Origin: Maribacter arcticus
GTDB lineage: Bacteria; Bacteroidota; Bacteroidia; Flavobacteriales; Flavobacteriaceae
DNA length: 64,000 nucleotides
Direction of reading: 5' to 3'
Assembly (NCBI RefSeq): GCF_900167935.1
Contig: NZ_FUYL01000004.1
Coordinates: 262,256 to 326,255 of the forward strand
Part shown: in pieces, positions 1-10,886 of the stretch
How positions within the stretch are numbered: position 1 is the first letter of the stretch
How the letters are laid out: the number at the start of each line of letters is the position of its first letter
Made by a program: the position numbers and the translations under genes
The notes under the pieces: model-generated
What the model saw: the letters and a program-made list of their open reading frames with translations, nothing else
The model's database searches: none
What the model was told of the DNA's origin: nothing

Positions 1-1023
1 GATTTAGGTGAAGACAAGAAAATACAAGCGATACGGCACACCATGCGCCCATCAATAAGTTATGGCTACGCACCTTCTTTTGACCAGTTTTATGATGAAT
101 ATATTGATGGTGATGGCGATGTTGTTCAATTTAGCCGTTTTCAAGGAACCCTAAACGGTGCACCTTCATTAGGTAAATCTAATAGTTTAGGTTTTTCTTT
201 AGCCAACACCCTTGAGGCAAAAGTTAGAGATAAGGATTCCACTAAAATAGAACCTAAAAAAGTTTCTTTATTAAGCAACTTCAATATCTCAACAGGGTAT
301 AATTTTGAATCTGATTCACTTCGTTTAAATCCTTTGACCGTAAATGGTGGTACAAATATTTTAAACAATAAAATGTCGATTAACTTTTCAGCAGGTCTAG
401 ATCCTTATGCCATTGACAATAATGGCAAAAGAATTGACACTTGGAATATTGACAATGGCGGCAGCCTTTTTAGGCTTACAAGAGCAAATGCCAACATTTC
501 CTATTCAATTAGTAGTGAAATGTTTGGCAAAAAAGAAGATGATGAAACAGAAGAAGAGGAAGATCCTTTCGATTATGTAGCACAAAGTGGTGGTAGAGAC
601 GATGATCTCTTTGGTAGAGCTGATAATTTCAACGACAATCCTGTTCGCAAAGATGATAAGAACAGTGATGTTGAGAACCCAATATACGGTACCAAAATAC
701 CATGGAACTTAAGACTAGCTTATTCTGCCAGTTATGCAAATTCCGCAAGGCAGAGTGAGTTCAGTAGTCACTCTTTAATGTTTTCTGGTGATATAGAATT
801 AGCTCCGAGATGGTCGGTAGGTGGTTCTTCTGGTTATGATTTTAAAAATCAAGGTTTCACTTTAACTCAATTACGTTTTCAACGAGATTTGAAGAGTTTT
901 ACCATGCGTTTTAACTGGACCCCATTCGGACAATACAAAAGATGGTACTTCTTTATCGGTATAGATTCATCTATCCTAAAAGATCTTAAGTGGGAAAATC
1001 GAAGTCAACCCATTAGAAATTAA
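1..1023 (+). CDS. LptD-like outer-membrane LPS assembly protein, C-terminal part (5' end outside window)
   Basis: The reading frame is open from base 1, so this is the 3' part of a longer gene; an internal ATG at 43 is not the start. The protein is built of alternating beta-strand-like segments (for example around IRHTMRPSISYGYAPSFDQF) and ends in strands, as expected for the C-terminal barrel of Bacteroidota proteins annotated as LPS assembly protein LptD, which inserts lipopolysaccharide into the outer leaflet. A very acidic loop (DDETEEEEDPF, then a DDLFGR motif) lies mid-fragment and fits an extracellular or periplasmic loop. RidA follows 18 bp downstream, a gene order I associate with flavobacterial LptD. 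The family call comes from pattern recognition and gene order; the N-terminal domain cannot be seen. Confidence 0.68.
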   Translation, partial: DLGEDKKIQAIRHTMRPSISYGYAPSFDQFYDEYIDGDGDVVQFSRFQGTLNGAPSLGKSNSLGFSLANTLEAKVRDKDSTKIEPKKVSLLSNFNISTGYNFESDSLRLNPLTVNGGTNILNNKMSINFSAGLDPYAIDNNGKRIDTWNIDNGGSLFRLTRANANISYSISSEMFGKKEDDETEEEEDPFDYVAQSGGRDDDLFGRADNFNDNPVRKDDKNSDVENPIYGTKIPWNLRLAYSASYANSARQSEFSSHSLMFSGDIELAPRWSVGGSSGYDFKNQGFTLTQLRFQRDLKSFTMRFNWTPFGQYKRWYFFIGIDSSILKDLKWENRSQPIRN

Positions 1024-1041
1024 TAAAATTCAATTTACGAT

Positions 1042-1422
1042 ATGAAAAAGATAATTAATACTTCAAATGCCCCAGCGCCAATAGGCCCATACAATCAAGC
1101 TATCTTAAGCAATGGAACATTATACATATCTGGTCAAATACCATTGAATCCAAAGAACGGTGAATTAGTTTCTGGAGATATAAAAAAGGAAACTAAACAG
1201 TCTATGGAAAATTTAAAGGCCATCTTAACCGAAGCTGAAATGACCTTTGAAAATGTTGTAAAATCTTCTATATTTCTTAGCGACATGAAACAATTCACAA
1301 AAGTAAACGAAGTATATGCATCTTATTTTAATGCGGAAACTGCACCTGCAAGAGAAACCGTAGAAGTAGCAAATTTACCAAAATTTGTAAACGTTGAAAT
1401 TTCTATGATCGCCGTTAAATAA
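1042..1422 (+). CDS. ridA: RidA family enamine/imine deaminase
   Basis: A 126-residue protein with the full RidA (YjgF/YER057c/UK114) signature: the APAPIGPYNQA segment (residues 10-20), YISGQIPLNP (28-37), and the C-terminal block with Arg104 and Glu119, which match the imino-acid carboxylate-binding Arg and the catalytic Glu of the family. RidA hydrolyses reactive 2-aminoacrylate and related enamines from PLP enzymes in the cytoplasm. It starts 18 bp after the LptD-like gene and is probably co-transcribed. Its stop codon is only 3 bp from the stop of the convergent kinase gene, leaving no room for a terminator between them. Confidence 0.93.
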   Translation: MKKIINTSNAPAPIGPYNQAILSNGTLYISGQIPLNPKNGELVSGDIKKETKQSMENLKAILTEAEMTFENVVKSSIFLSDMKQFTKVNEVYASYFNAETAPARETVEVANLPKFVNVEISMIAVK

Positions 1423-1425
1423 AAA

Positions 1426-2277
1426 TTACATATTTGCTTGATGAAATTCTACCAAACCTTCAATTGGTCTTTGTCTAATTACACCTACTATTAAGTCATT
1501 TCTTAATAATACAGAAGTTAGCTCATCTCTCAAATAATGGGCAATACTTCCTACAAAGTTAATTGGCACTTTAGTAGCCAATTCAAACTGCATTACGTAA
1601 TTATTAATGAATTGCTGAAATCCTTTATCTATTACTCCTTTAGAATAAGGATGGTCCTTATTCTCTATTAAGAAACGAGCAAAAGTTGCAAGATAAGTAT
1701 TAGGGTTAGGTTGCTTATACAGGTTTTCTTTAATTACATCAGCATCAAGGTCGTGCTGCTTAGCAAATTTATGAGCCAAGTCTGCAGGCATTTTATGAAA
1801 ATAATAATCTCTAATAAGTTTACGCCCAAAGAAATTACCACTACCATCATCCATTGGTATATAACCCAATGATGTTACTTTTTGAAATAATTGATTACCA
1901 TCATAGTAACTACAATTAGAACCTGTACCAAGAATACAAACAATACCTTGATGACCTACTTTCGTAGTAGCAAATATTGCCGCATAGGTATCTTCTTTTA
2001 CATCAGCTTTAGCATTAGGAAAGAAATCTTTAAAAATAGCTTTTAAAAACATTTTCATTCGATCCGTTCCACAGCCAGCTCCATAAAAATATAAGTGAGT
2101 TACTTTTTCGCGATTCTTAGAAAGCTCAAAGTTATTAGCCAAGCGATCTTCGATAACATCTTTCGTTAAAACCTCTGGACTTAGACCCAAAGTTTGGGTT
2201 AAAAAAAGCTGCTCTCCCTTTTCATCTAGGGCAATCCAATCTGACTTGGTTGCGCCACTATCTACTATTAAAATCAT
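1426..2277 (-). CDS. BadF/BadG/BcrA/BcrD-family ATPase, probable N-acetylglucosamine kinase
   Basis: A 283-residue sugar-kinase-fold protein. The N-terminus ILIVDSGATKSDW is the phosphate-1 motif of the ASKHA superfamily, and GIVCILGTGSNC (about residues 114-125) is the phosphate-2 motif typical of the BadF/BcrA branch that includes eukaryotic-type GlcNAc kinase. The likely reaction is GlcNAc + ATP to GlcNAc-6-phosphate in the cytoplasm. It lies downstream of pfkA and gapA on the same strand, and the murein-sugar locus at 44-53 kb would release free GlcNAc, which fits this role. Substrate specificity cannot be read from the sequence; another hexosamine is possible. A hairpin with a U-rich tail separates it from gapA, so it may be transcribed at a reduced level or from its own promoter. 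Confidence 0.75.
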   Translation of the reverse strand: MILIVDSGATKSDWIALDEKGEQLFLTQTLGLSPEVLTKDVIEDRLANNFELSKNREKVTHLYFYGAGCGTDRMKMFLKAIFKDFFPNAKADVKEDTYAAIFATTKVGHQGIVCILGTGSNCSYYDGNQLFQKVTSLGYIPMDDGSGNFFGRKLIRDYYFHKMPADLAHKFAKQHDLDADVIKENLYKQPNPNTYLATFARFLIENKDHPYSKGVIDKGFQQFINNYVMQFELATKVPINFVGSIAHYLRDELTSVLLRNDLIVGVIRQRPIEGLVEFHQANM

Positions 2278-2302
2278 ATACAGATTGTATTTAAAAAATA
2301 AT

Positions 2303-2336
2303 CCTGAAAATAAGGAAAAAATGCCTCATTTTCAGG
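2303..2336 (-). terminator. Putative terminator or attenuator between gapA and the GlcNAc kinase gene
   Basis: A perfect 9-bp inverted repeat (CCTGAAAAT at 2303-2311, ATTTTCAGG at 2328-2336) with an inner 3-bp AGG/CCT extension starts 28 bp past the gapA stop. On the reverse strand it is followed by ATTATTTTTTAA. The U tract is interrupted, so it may be leaky and lower expression of the following kinase gene. Confidence 0.5.
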
Positions 2337-2364
2337 AAATATCTTTATTATACTAAATTGTTAG

Positions 2365-3384
<1,020 letters not shown>

Positions 3385-3390
3385 TTAATA

Positions 3391-4377
3391 TTACGTAGTC
3401 ATTATTTCTGAAACTCTTATGAGTTCCTTATCAATTTTTGTATGCCCTTTAATTGCTTTATTTATAGGCGTCAATGTCAACTTATTACATTGAATACCTA
3501 CCATTAAGTTGGTTTTTCCTTCTAACAAAGCTTCCACCGCCTTTACCCCCATTCTACTAGCAAGAACCCTGTCATAACAAGATGGCGCACCACCTCTTTG
3601 CATATGACCTAAAACAGATACCCTAACATCATAGATAGGTAAATGTTCTTCAACATACTCCTTAAGTTCGAATACATTTTTACCAGATTTATCACCTTCT
3701 GCAACTATTACAATACTAGAAGATTTTCCAGACTCTTTACTTCTTTTCAAGGATTCTAACAATCTGTCAAGACCAAGATTTTCTTCCGGAATTAAAATTT
3801 CCTCTGCCCCAGCACCAACACCTGCATTTAATGCAATATGGCCAACATCTCTACCCATTACTTCAACAAAGAACAGTCTATTATGAGAGCTTGCCGTATC
3901 TCTAATCTTATCAATACAATCTACTACCGTATTAAGAGCGGTATCAAAACCTAAAGTAAAAGTAGTTCCGAAAATATCGTTATCAATTGTACCAGGTATA
4001 CCCATTACAGGGAAGTTAAATTCCCTATTAAATATCATAGCACCTGTAAAGCTCCCATCACCACCGATAACAACAAATGCATCTATACCCGCTTTTATAA
4101 GCTCGTCATGTGCTTTCTTTCTACCTTCTGGTGTTCTAAAATCATCACATCTGGCAGACTTTAATATTGTCCCTCCTTTATTAATGATGTTATTTACACT
4201 ACGGGCATCCATAGGTTTAAAATCCCCTTCTATCATACCTTGATACCCTCTGTAAATTGCAACGCAATCTACCTTCATGTAGGCACAGGTTCGAACAACT
4301 GATCTTATGGCTGCATTCATACCAGGAGAATCACCACCAGAAGTCAGTACTGCTATTTTTTTTATTTCTGAAGACAT
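3391..4377 (-). CDS. pfkA: ATP-dependent 6-phosphofructokinase
   Basis: The start is placed at the ATG at 4377, giving 328 residues (MSSEIKKIAVLTSGGDSPGM). The open frame runs 21 codons further upstream, but that extension is hydrophobic and unlike any PfkA N-terminus. Family motifs are present: TSGGDSPGMNAAIR for ATP binding, GGDGSFTGA, the catalytic PGTIDND with its Asp base, and MGRDVGHIAL and GHMQRGGAPSCYDR for fructose-6-P binding. The enzyme makes fructose-1,6-bisphosphate and commits sugar to glycolysis. GapA follows 24 bp downstream. The 162 bp between this start and the convergently placed 3' end of tamB must hold the promoter; no clear TAnnTTTG box was found there. Confidence 0.95.
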   Translation of the reverse strand: MSSEIKKIAVLTSGGDSPGMNAAIRSVVRTCAYMKVDCVAIYRGYQGMIEGDFKPMDARSVNNIINKGGTILKSARCDDFRTPEGRKKAHDELIKAGIDAFVVIGGDGSFTGAMIFNREFNFPVMGIPGTIDNDIFGTTFTLGFDTALNTVVDCIDKIRDTASSHNRLFFVEVMGRDVGHIALNAGVGAGAEEILIPEENLGLDRLLESLKRSKESGKSSSIVIVAEGDKSGKNVFELKEYVEEHLPIYDVRVSVLGHMQRGGAPSCYDRVLASRMGVKAVEALLEGKTNLMVGIQCNKLTLTPINKAIKGHTKIDKELIRVSEIMTT

Positions 4378-4539
4378 CGAAAAATTTAAGCCAACGAAAG
4401 TACTAAATCTTAATGCAATAAAGAAATAATGTGAGTCCACATTTTAAACAGAAATTAAAGAAAACGTTTTAGTTGTGACATTTTAGTACGATACTTCTTA
4501 AAATTCCACCTTTCTTAACAATAAGCACACATAACGTTA

Positions 4540-7500
4540 TCAATTTATTGATTTTGGTTTATCATAAAATCGAATTAAACTATCATTTCCCATTACTGAA
4601 GAAGGAGTCTCTTTCAGCTTCTTGGGCTCTTCAATTTCCACCTTTTTAGTTAAGATTTTTCTAAAGAGTTCTTTAAAATTATTAAAATCAACCTCATAGG
4701 ATAATCCAGCCCCTTGGGTTGAGCCTTGTTGATCAGATAAATATGCTTGAATTTCACTTTGTCTACTAAAAAATTTCGCGCTAAAGGTGCCTTCTTCATT
4801 TAATAAAACTTGTATTTCAAAATCACCCGCGACCAAAGTTTCACTAGAAGCACCTACTGGTACACCAACCTTACCGTTGAACAATATCTTATCTGATATT
4901 TGTGTTGAAACTGTAACCCCAATTCGGTCATCTGTTTCAATATCGGCAGACCTATCTAGTATACCTTGCTCATATGAAAGGCCAAGATTGAACTTATCAT
5001 TGCCTCCACTTAAAATAGAATTTAAAATACCAGATGCGCTTTGAACCAAATTACCCGTTATCGCTTGTTGATTAATACCGCTCTGTGCGTTGACAAATGT
5101 ACCTTGAGCTAATAAGAATATAGCATTTTTCTCTTCTACTGTTGGATCCTGAAGGGTATATTCTAATTCTGATTGCACAATTGAACTTGTTCCCGGAAAA
5201 TCTATTCCAAAGTCAATATTTGGACTTTGTAGTTCTCCTGTTAAACGTATTATAACATCTGTTGGAATTCTTCTAGTAAAACGCGGATCATCTAACAATG
5301 GAGCTGGATTAGCATTAAGAGAATAGACCGCTTCCATATTTAACAAAGCCTCTAATGGTTTCTGGTCCCAATTTATGGTACCTCCAGGTTTAACCTTAAA
5401 TTTTTTGTCGATTATTCCGCCGAATTTATAATGGTACTCACCAGTAACAACTACAAAATCGCCATACATTTCAAACTTACCATTCGTATTAATCTGTATC
5501 AAAATAATTCCGTCTCCCGTACCCTTTAAAGAACTACCAGTTTTGGTATCGGTTACAATTTCGACCTCTGCATCTGGGGTTACATCTAAGTTAAATTCCA
5601 ATTCTAAACCTTGATAATCTTTTAATTGCCGTTGATCCTCTATAGTTCGCTTATCATTCTTATCAATAAAATTGATAAAAGAATAATCACCTACACTAGC
5701 TACATCGCTTAATGGAATTTTCAAGGAAGTACCTTTCGCAGTAGAACCATCTACTGTAATATTTAATGCAGTGGTAGGGCCATAAATGCGCCCAGTACCA
5801 TTTAAATAACCCGTACCATAATACAACTCCCCTTCTTTAAACTCGGTATTCAATATTAAGAATGGTTGATCTTGAGTATCTACATTTAAATCTAAAATCC
5901 AGTTATCAAAAAAGCTATGTGAAATGGTACCATCAAGATTAGCTCTGGTACCCTTATGCACATCTTCTAATGCAATATTTTCAAAATCGAAAGTCTGATT
6001 AGAAAGCACTACTCTAGAACGTGGTGCAAAACTATAATCTACATTTAAATAAGGCACGGCAATACCTGCATTATCTAATGTCAAAAGTCCATTAAAACTT
6101 GGGTTATCCACATTACCAACAATACTTACCCGACCATCGATATCTCCTCGTATATTATCTATAACCCCTTCTCCCAAGGGGCTAAATGGCTCTAAACTAA
6201 AATTACTGAAATTGGCTATTAAATTAGCTTTGGGGATATCGCCTTTATTATTGATACTACCCAAAACGCTAAACTTTTCTAAACCATTATCAGAGAGTTG
6301 CGAATTAACTTGAAATTCAGTTAAATCTTTGTTACCTATAATACTAATTGCCAGATCCCCTAAAGGAATATCGTTTATACCGAAGTGTTCGATATTTAAG
6401 TTCGATGAGGGTAAATAAATACCATCTTTTTGCAAAACATTTAAAGTTCCATTTACCTCACCTTGCAATTTAAGGCTATCGATGACCGGAGTAATTTTAT
6501 CTAATGAAACTATTTTAAACTGTAATTGAAGATCTTTATAGGTAGAATCTGCTAACTGACCTTTTAATCTAATTTGCTCTTTCTCATCATTATTCATCAC
6601 TATTTCTTGAATAGTAATACTATCTAAAGCCCTATTCAATATTACTTTATTCTTAGAATCTCCATCTTTATTTAAAACCCATTTATTTCCCTTAAAGTTA
6701 ACATCAGATGTTTTTAAACCTATGACAGATTTATTGTCTTTATTAAAGGTGTGGTAAAAATTGAGATTGTAAGAATCATTAAAATCACTTCCTCCTTTAA
6801 ATTCAGATCTAAAGAACAAAGTATCTTTAAGAGTAGTGTTTATTAAATTAAAGTCCTTAAAATTATAATAAGGAGTATCTAACTCCCCAACAGAAACAAA
6901 GGTATTGAACAGCGGGTTTTTATTATCTATACGAACTTCTATATTATCAGCAGCAGTACCAAAAGCCTCAATACTAGGAGATTCAAAATTTAGTTTAAAA
7001 TCACCTTCATCGGCAACTATATTTCCTTTTATAAACGTATTCGGATCAAATCGCACTTCAGGAAAAAATACCTCTACTATTTTATTATAAATTTTAAAAT
7101 TGAAGGAAAGATTTTGACCATCCGAAATTTGAAACGGCCTATAGTTAGTATAAATACTTCCCAACGAATTTTGAACAAGCTTCCCTAATTCACGAACTTT
7201 AAAATTACCTTTCATAAAACCGGTAATAATATCTGGAGAATTGATATTTATAATACGTGCTTTCTCATCATCAAAAATAGAGGTAATCGCAAAATCTTCG
7301 AAATAATACGTATCATTTACATTTTGATAATTAGTTTGAGTGAACTTAATGTCCCCAACAATATTATCTAGGCTAGTCCCCGTAATATCCATGCTCAAGT
7401 TCCCTTTAAAAATGGAAACGCTGTCCTTAATAAAATTTAGTTTCTTTAAATCTGCAAAATCTACAGACGCAATAAAATTGAAATTATTTCTAGTCTCAGC

Positions 7501-9036
7501 AACATTAGCCAGACCCTTAAAGTTAAATTTTAAATTCTCGTCATTACTTATCAAAGACCCGTCGAATAATTGGTCTTTTATTATACCTGATACTCTTAAA
7601 TCTTGATAATTATATTTATTAAATTCGATAGAATAAATCTGGCCTATAACTTCGGTATTCAATCTTTCTTTAACGAAACCTTTTCCTTCCACATTGAAAT
7701 CTAACGTGGTTTTACCTAAACTTTTGTTTTCAGCAAAATCGCCTAAATCAAAATCGATTAAGGATATAAATCCCTTATAAGTGGCATTATCTATATTATT
7801 AAAATTACTTAATACGATATCAGCATAACTACTACCAATAGCCGTATTTAAGTTAACCTTTGCATCAATTGATGAGTTGGTAATTAATGCGTTGCCACGA
7901 ATTGTAAATTGACCGAGCTTACTAAAAGTTGATGGTAATGAATTACCAATTAAATTAGGCAATAAAGCATTCAATTGATAATAACTACTAGTAACATTTT
8001 TCATTTCAGCATTTAAGCTGAATGGTTTTTGTTTGCTAAATAGATTTTTAAAATTGAAGTCTCCACGTATACCGGTATTATCAGAAAAAAGAAAAAGATT
8101 ATTGGTATTTAAGTCATTTAAAACACCATTTATGTTAGCGCTGAAGGTTACCTCTTTACCTTTTCCAAACTCATTATATAATAGATTAATCTCATCAAAA
8201 GCTACCTTCGATTCTTTAAAATCGGCAATTACATTTACCTTATTCAAGAAATCTCGGAAATCTTCTCGATTATAATTAAAAACCAGATTACCATCTAATT
8301 CAGAAAGTGGCGTATTTATCCTAAGAGAATCGAAACGCATTTGCTGCTTCGTATACTTAAAATTAGTAGCTAACTTATTTACTTTTAAACCCCTATCGCT
8401 ATATAGCGACATATCTCGAATATCAGCAATCACTTCTGGCCCAAGAATAAGAAAATTATCCGCACTAATATTAAGGCTGTCAAAATTCAGAATAGTAGGT
8501 TTTTCTAAATTCTCATCAATATATTTAAATCTACTTTTTTTTATATCAACTTGAGAGGACGATAATTTGAAGGGTGGAGTACCTAGTTCCCTAGGTTTAC
8601 CATCATCAAGTTTATCTACAAAGACTTCAAGGTTCGTATTTTCTTCACCATAATATGTCTTCAATTTCAAATTCAATTTGTCTACAGAAATGTCACCAAA
8701 CTCCAAATTACCTTGAGCCAAATTACCTATGCTTAGAATAGATGTTTTGAGTTCATTTATATAGAAAAGCGTATCTTTTTTATAATCTTCGATAAAGACA
8801 CCCTCTAGTGCGGTATCCCAAGAAATCAATGAAAGTTTTAAACGATTAATATTAATATGAGTGCCATATTGCTGATTAATTGTTTTTGTAGCATACTGTG
8901 CCAATAAAGTTTGAACTACTGGCAATGAAAAAATTAGGGTGCCTAAAACACATATCAGTAAAAGCACCAATACTATTCTAACCAATATTTTCCTAAGTTT
9001 TTTGATAGGGCTATATGTTTTACCTTTGTTATTCAA
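4540..9036 (-). CDS. tamB: TamB-like translocation/assembly module protein (DUF490 C-terminus)
   Basis: A 1498-residue protein with a basic N-terminus and one membrane anchor (about residues 17-40), a very long stretch of beta-strand-rich AsmA/TamB-type repeats, and a C-terminal TamB/DUF490 domain (about 1000-1450). TamB-like proteins span the periplasm from the inner membrane and help move phospholipids or outer-membrane proteins. The start is a TTG at 9036: an in-frame TAA lies two codons upstream and no ATG occurs near the N-terminal anchor, so a non-ATG start is required. It is divergent from tsaD, with the start codons 14 nt apart. No TamA/BamA-type partner gene lies next to it. Confidence 0.85.
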   Translation of the reverse strand: MNNKGKTYSPIKKLRKILVRIVLVLLLICVLGTLIFSLPVVQTLLAQYATKTINQQYGTHININRLKLSLISWDTALEGVFIEDYKKDTLFYINELKTSILSIGNLAQGNLEFGDISVDKLNLKLKTYYGEENTNLEVFVDKLDDGKPRELGTPPFKLSSSQVDIKKSRFKYIDENLEKPTILNFDSLNISADNFLILGPEVIADIRDMSLYSDRGLKVNKLATNFKYTKQQMRFDSLRINTPLSELDGNLVFNYNREDFRDFLNKVNVIADFKESKVAFDEINLLYNEFGKGKEVTFSANINGVLNDLNTNNLFLFSDNTGIRGDFNFKNLFSKQKPFSLNAEMKNVTSSYYQLNALLPNLIGNSLPSTFSKLGQFTIRGNALITNSSIDAKVNLNTAIGSSYADIVLSNFNNIDNATYKGFISLIDFDLGDFAENKSLGKTTLDFNVEGKGFVKERLNTEVIGQIYSIEFNKYNYQDLRVSGIIKDQLFDGSLISNDENLKFNFKGLANVAETRNNFNFIASVDFADLKKLNFIKDSVSIFKGNLSMDITGTSLDNIVGDIKFTQTNYQNVNDTYYFEDFAITSIFDDEKARIININSPDIITGFMKGNFKVRELGKLVQNSLGSIYTNYRPFQISDGQNLSFNFKIYNKIVEVFFPEVRFDPNTFIKGNIVADEGDFKLNFESPSIEAFGTAADNIEVRIDNKNPLFNTFVSVGELDTPYYNFKDFNLINTTLKDTLFFRSEFKGGSDFNDSYNLNFYHTFNKDNKSVIGLKTSDVNFKGNKWVLNKDGDSKNKVILNRALDSITIQEIVMNNDEKEQIRLKGQLADSTYKDLQLQFKIVSLDKITPVIDSLKLQGEVNGTLNVLQKDGIYLPSSNLNIEHFGINDIPLGDLAISIIGNKDLTEFQVNSQLSDNGLEKFSVLGSINNKGDIPKANLIANFSNFSLEPFSPLGEGVIDNIRGDIDGRVSIVGNVDNPSFNGLLTLDNAGIAVPYLNVDYSFAPRSRVVLSNQTFDFENIALEDVHKGTRANLDGTISHSFFDNWILDLNVDTQDQPFLILNTEFKEGELYYGTGYLNGTGRIYGPTTALNITVDGSTAKGTSLKIPLSDVASVGDYSFINFIDKNDKRTIEDQRQLKDYQGLELEFNLDVTPDAEVEIVTDTKTGSSLKGTGDGIILIQINTNGKFEMYGDFVVVTGEYHYKFGGIIDKKFKVKPGGTINWDQKPLEALLNMEAVYSLNANPAPLLDDPRFTRRIPTDVIIRLTGELQSPNIDFGIDFPGTSSIVQSELEYTLQDPTVEEKNAIFLLAQGTFVNAQSGINQQAITGNLVQSASGILNSILSGGNDKFNLGLSYEQGILDRSADIETDDRIGVTVSTQISDKILFNGKVGVPVGASSETLVAGDFEIQVLLNEEGTFSAKFFSRQSEIQAYLSDQQGSTQGAGLSYEVDFNNFKELFRKILTKKVEIEEPKKLKETPSSVMGNDSLIRFYDKPKSIN
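9002..9028 (+). promoter_or_regulatory. Candidate promoter of tsaD
   Basis: TACCTTTG at 9021-9028 is an exact match to the Bacteroidota -7 consensus TAnnTTTG, with TTTG at 9001-9004 as a -33 element 16 bp upstream (slightly short). A transcript from here would have a leader of about 15 nt before the ATG at 9051. The whole element lies inside the first codons of the divergent tamB gene. Confidence 0.45.
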
Positions 9037-9050
9037 ATTTTATTCCAAAT

Positions 9051-10079
9051 ATGCTGGAACACGAAACAATTTATATTCTTGCAATAGAATCTTCTTGTGA
9101 TGATACTTCTGCGGCAGTTTTAATGAACGATAAAGTACTTAGTAATGTTGTTGCAACCCAAGCAATTCATAAGGAATACGGAGGGGTTGTACCTGAACTA
9201 GCATCAAGGGCACATCAACAAAATATTGTTCCCGTAGTCGATCAAGCAATAGCCAAAGCAAATATCGATAAAAAACAATTATCAGCCATAGCATTTACAA
9301 GAGGACCTGGCTTAATGGGATCTCTTCTTGTAGGCACCTCATTTGCTAAGTCTTTGTCGTTAGGCTTGCAAATACCTTTGATAGAGGTAAATCATATGAA
9401 AGCTCATATTTTGGCACACTTTATTGATGATGATAGTATGAAGACGCCTAAATTTCCTTTTTTAGCTTTAACCATAAGTGGTGGACATACTCAAATCGTA
9501 CTAGTCAATGATTTTTTTGACATGAAAATCATAGGCCAAACACTAGATGATGCTGTTGGTGAAGCCTTTGATAAAAGTGCTAAAATTTTAGGCTTACCCT
9601 ACCCCGGCGGACCTTTAATTGACAAATATGCTGGAACCGGAAATCCGCATAAATTCGAATTCCCTATTCCAAAAGTGAAAGAGCTTGATTTTAGTTTCAG
9701 CGGATTAAAAACCAGTATCTTATATTTCATTCAGAAACAAACTAAAGAAGACCCAGATTTTATTGAAAATAATCTTGAAGATATCTGCGCATCAATTCAA
9801 CATACCATCATAACCATTTTAATGAAAAAACTTAAAAAAGCGGTTAAACAAACAGGTATTAAAGAGATAGCTATAGGTGGTGGAGTTTCTGCAAACTCTG
9901 GAATTAGAAAGGCTTTAGTGGATGCTCAAACCAAATACGGTTGGAAAACCTATGTGCCTAAGTTTGAATATTGCACCGATAATGCAGCCATGATTGGCAT
10001 AGTTGGGTATTACAAATATAAAAATGAAGTTTTTGCTAAGCAAGATGTGACCGCAAAAGCGAGATATTTAATTTCTTGA
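9051..10079 (+). CDS. tsaD: tRNA N6-adenosine threonylcarbamoyltransferase
   Basis: The start is the ATG at 9051 (342 residues); the 12 codons upstream in the open frame overlap tamB and are not typical of TsaD. The N-terminus ILAIESSCDDTSAAVL is the Kae1/TsaD signature. HMKAHILAH supplies the metal-binding histidines, and GGGVSANSGIRK and the late CTDNAAMIG complete the conserved set. TsaD transfers the threonylcarbamoyl group from TC-AMP to A37 of ANN-decoding tRNAs. RsmE follows 16 bp downstream; both are RNA-modification genes. Confidence 0.96.
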   Translation: MLEHETIYILAIESSCDDTSAAVLMNDKVLSNVVATQAIHKEYGGVVPELASRAHQQNIVPVVDQAIAKANIDKKQLSAIAFTRGPGLMGSLLVGTSFAKSLSLGLQIPLIEVNHMKAHILAHFIDDDSMKTPKFPFLALTISGGHTQIVLVNDFFDMKIIGQTLDDAVGEAFDKSAKILGLPYPGGPLIDKYAGTGNPHKFEFPIPKVKELDFSFSGLKTSILYFIQKQTKEDPDFIENNLEDICASIQHTIITILMKKLKKAVKQTGIKEIAIGGGVSANSGIRKALVDAQTKYGWKTYVPKFEYCTDNAAMIGIVGYYKYKNEVFAKQDVTAKARYLIS

Positions 10080-10095
10080 TTTAATCGAAAATTGT

Positions 10096-10803
10096 ATGCA
10101 ACTATTTTATAATTCTGATGTAAAAGCTACAGATACTCTTTTTACTTTCGACACCAATGAAAGCAGACATATCATTAAAGTGCTAAGAAAAAAAATCGGT
10201 GATGAATTATGGATTACAAATGGCGAAGGTCACTTATTTCAAGCTAAAATTTTAGATGATTCTATTAAGAAATGTGAAGTTGAGCTCATATCTTCAAAAA
10301 AAACACATCCTAAATCACATTGGCTTCATATGGTGGTAGCGCCTACAAAAATGAACGATCGTTTCGAATGGTTTGTTGAGAAGGCTACAGAAATAGGTGT
10401 TGATGAAATCACCCCAATAATCTGTGATCGGTCTGAACGTAAAATTCTTAAGTTAGAACGCATACAAAGGGTTATAGAATCTGCCATGAAGCAATCACTT
10501 CAAACTTATTTACCCAAATTAAATGAGCCAATAAGTTTATCAGACTTTTTAGAAAAACCTATTACCGGTTTACAGTTTATAGCCCATTGCGAAGACAATG
10601 AACGTCATGAACTAAAGCGAAGAGTTGTTGCCGACCAAGATGTAACCATTTTAATTGGTCCTGAAGGTGATTTCACCCCTACTGAAATTAAAAGTGCAAT
10701 ATCAAAAGGGTATACACCAGTTGCCATGGGCAAAACTAGGCTGAGAACAGAAACTGCAGCCATTGTAGCATGTACCATTGTTGCCTCCATAAATAATGGA
10801 TAA
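10096..10803 (+). CDS. rsmE: 16S rRNA (uracil-1498-N3)-methyltransferase RsmE
   Basis: A 235-residue SPOUT-class methyltransferase. The N-terminal PUA-like region carries SRHIIKVLRKKIGDELWITNG. The C-terminal knot has VAPTKMNDRFEWFVEKATEIGV, LIGPEGDFTPTE and RLRTETAAIVA, the AdoMet-binding trefoil-knot motifs of RsmE. It methylates U1498 in the decoding region of 16S rRNA. It is the second gene of a forward run starting at tsaD. Confidence 0.94.
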   Translation: MQLFYNSDVKATDTLFTFDTNESRHIIKVLRKKIGDELWITNGEGHLFQAKILDDSIKKCEVELISSKKTHPKSHWLHMVVAPTKMNDRFEWFVEKATEIGVDEITPIICDRSERKILKLERIQRVIESAMKQSLQTYLPKLNEPISLSDFLEKPITGLQFIAHCEDNERHELKRRVVADQDVTILIGPEGDFTPTEIKSAISKGYTPVAMGKTRLRTETAAIVACTIVASINNG

Positions 10804-10886
10804 TTAAAATATCTATTGATGACTCTTCAACATATTCATAATAATACTCCGATAATTTTTCATCTACTAATTTCGTAGATTTGATT

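Noticed and set aside
10876-10883. TAGATTTG box just before the DUF4159 gene
   Set aside because: It matches TAnnTTTG but lies 3 bp before the ATG, so transcription would start past the start codon; the gene is more likely read from tsaD-rsmE.
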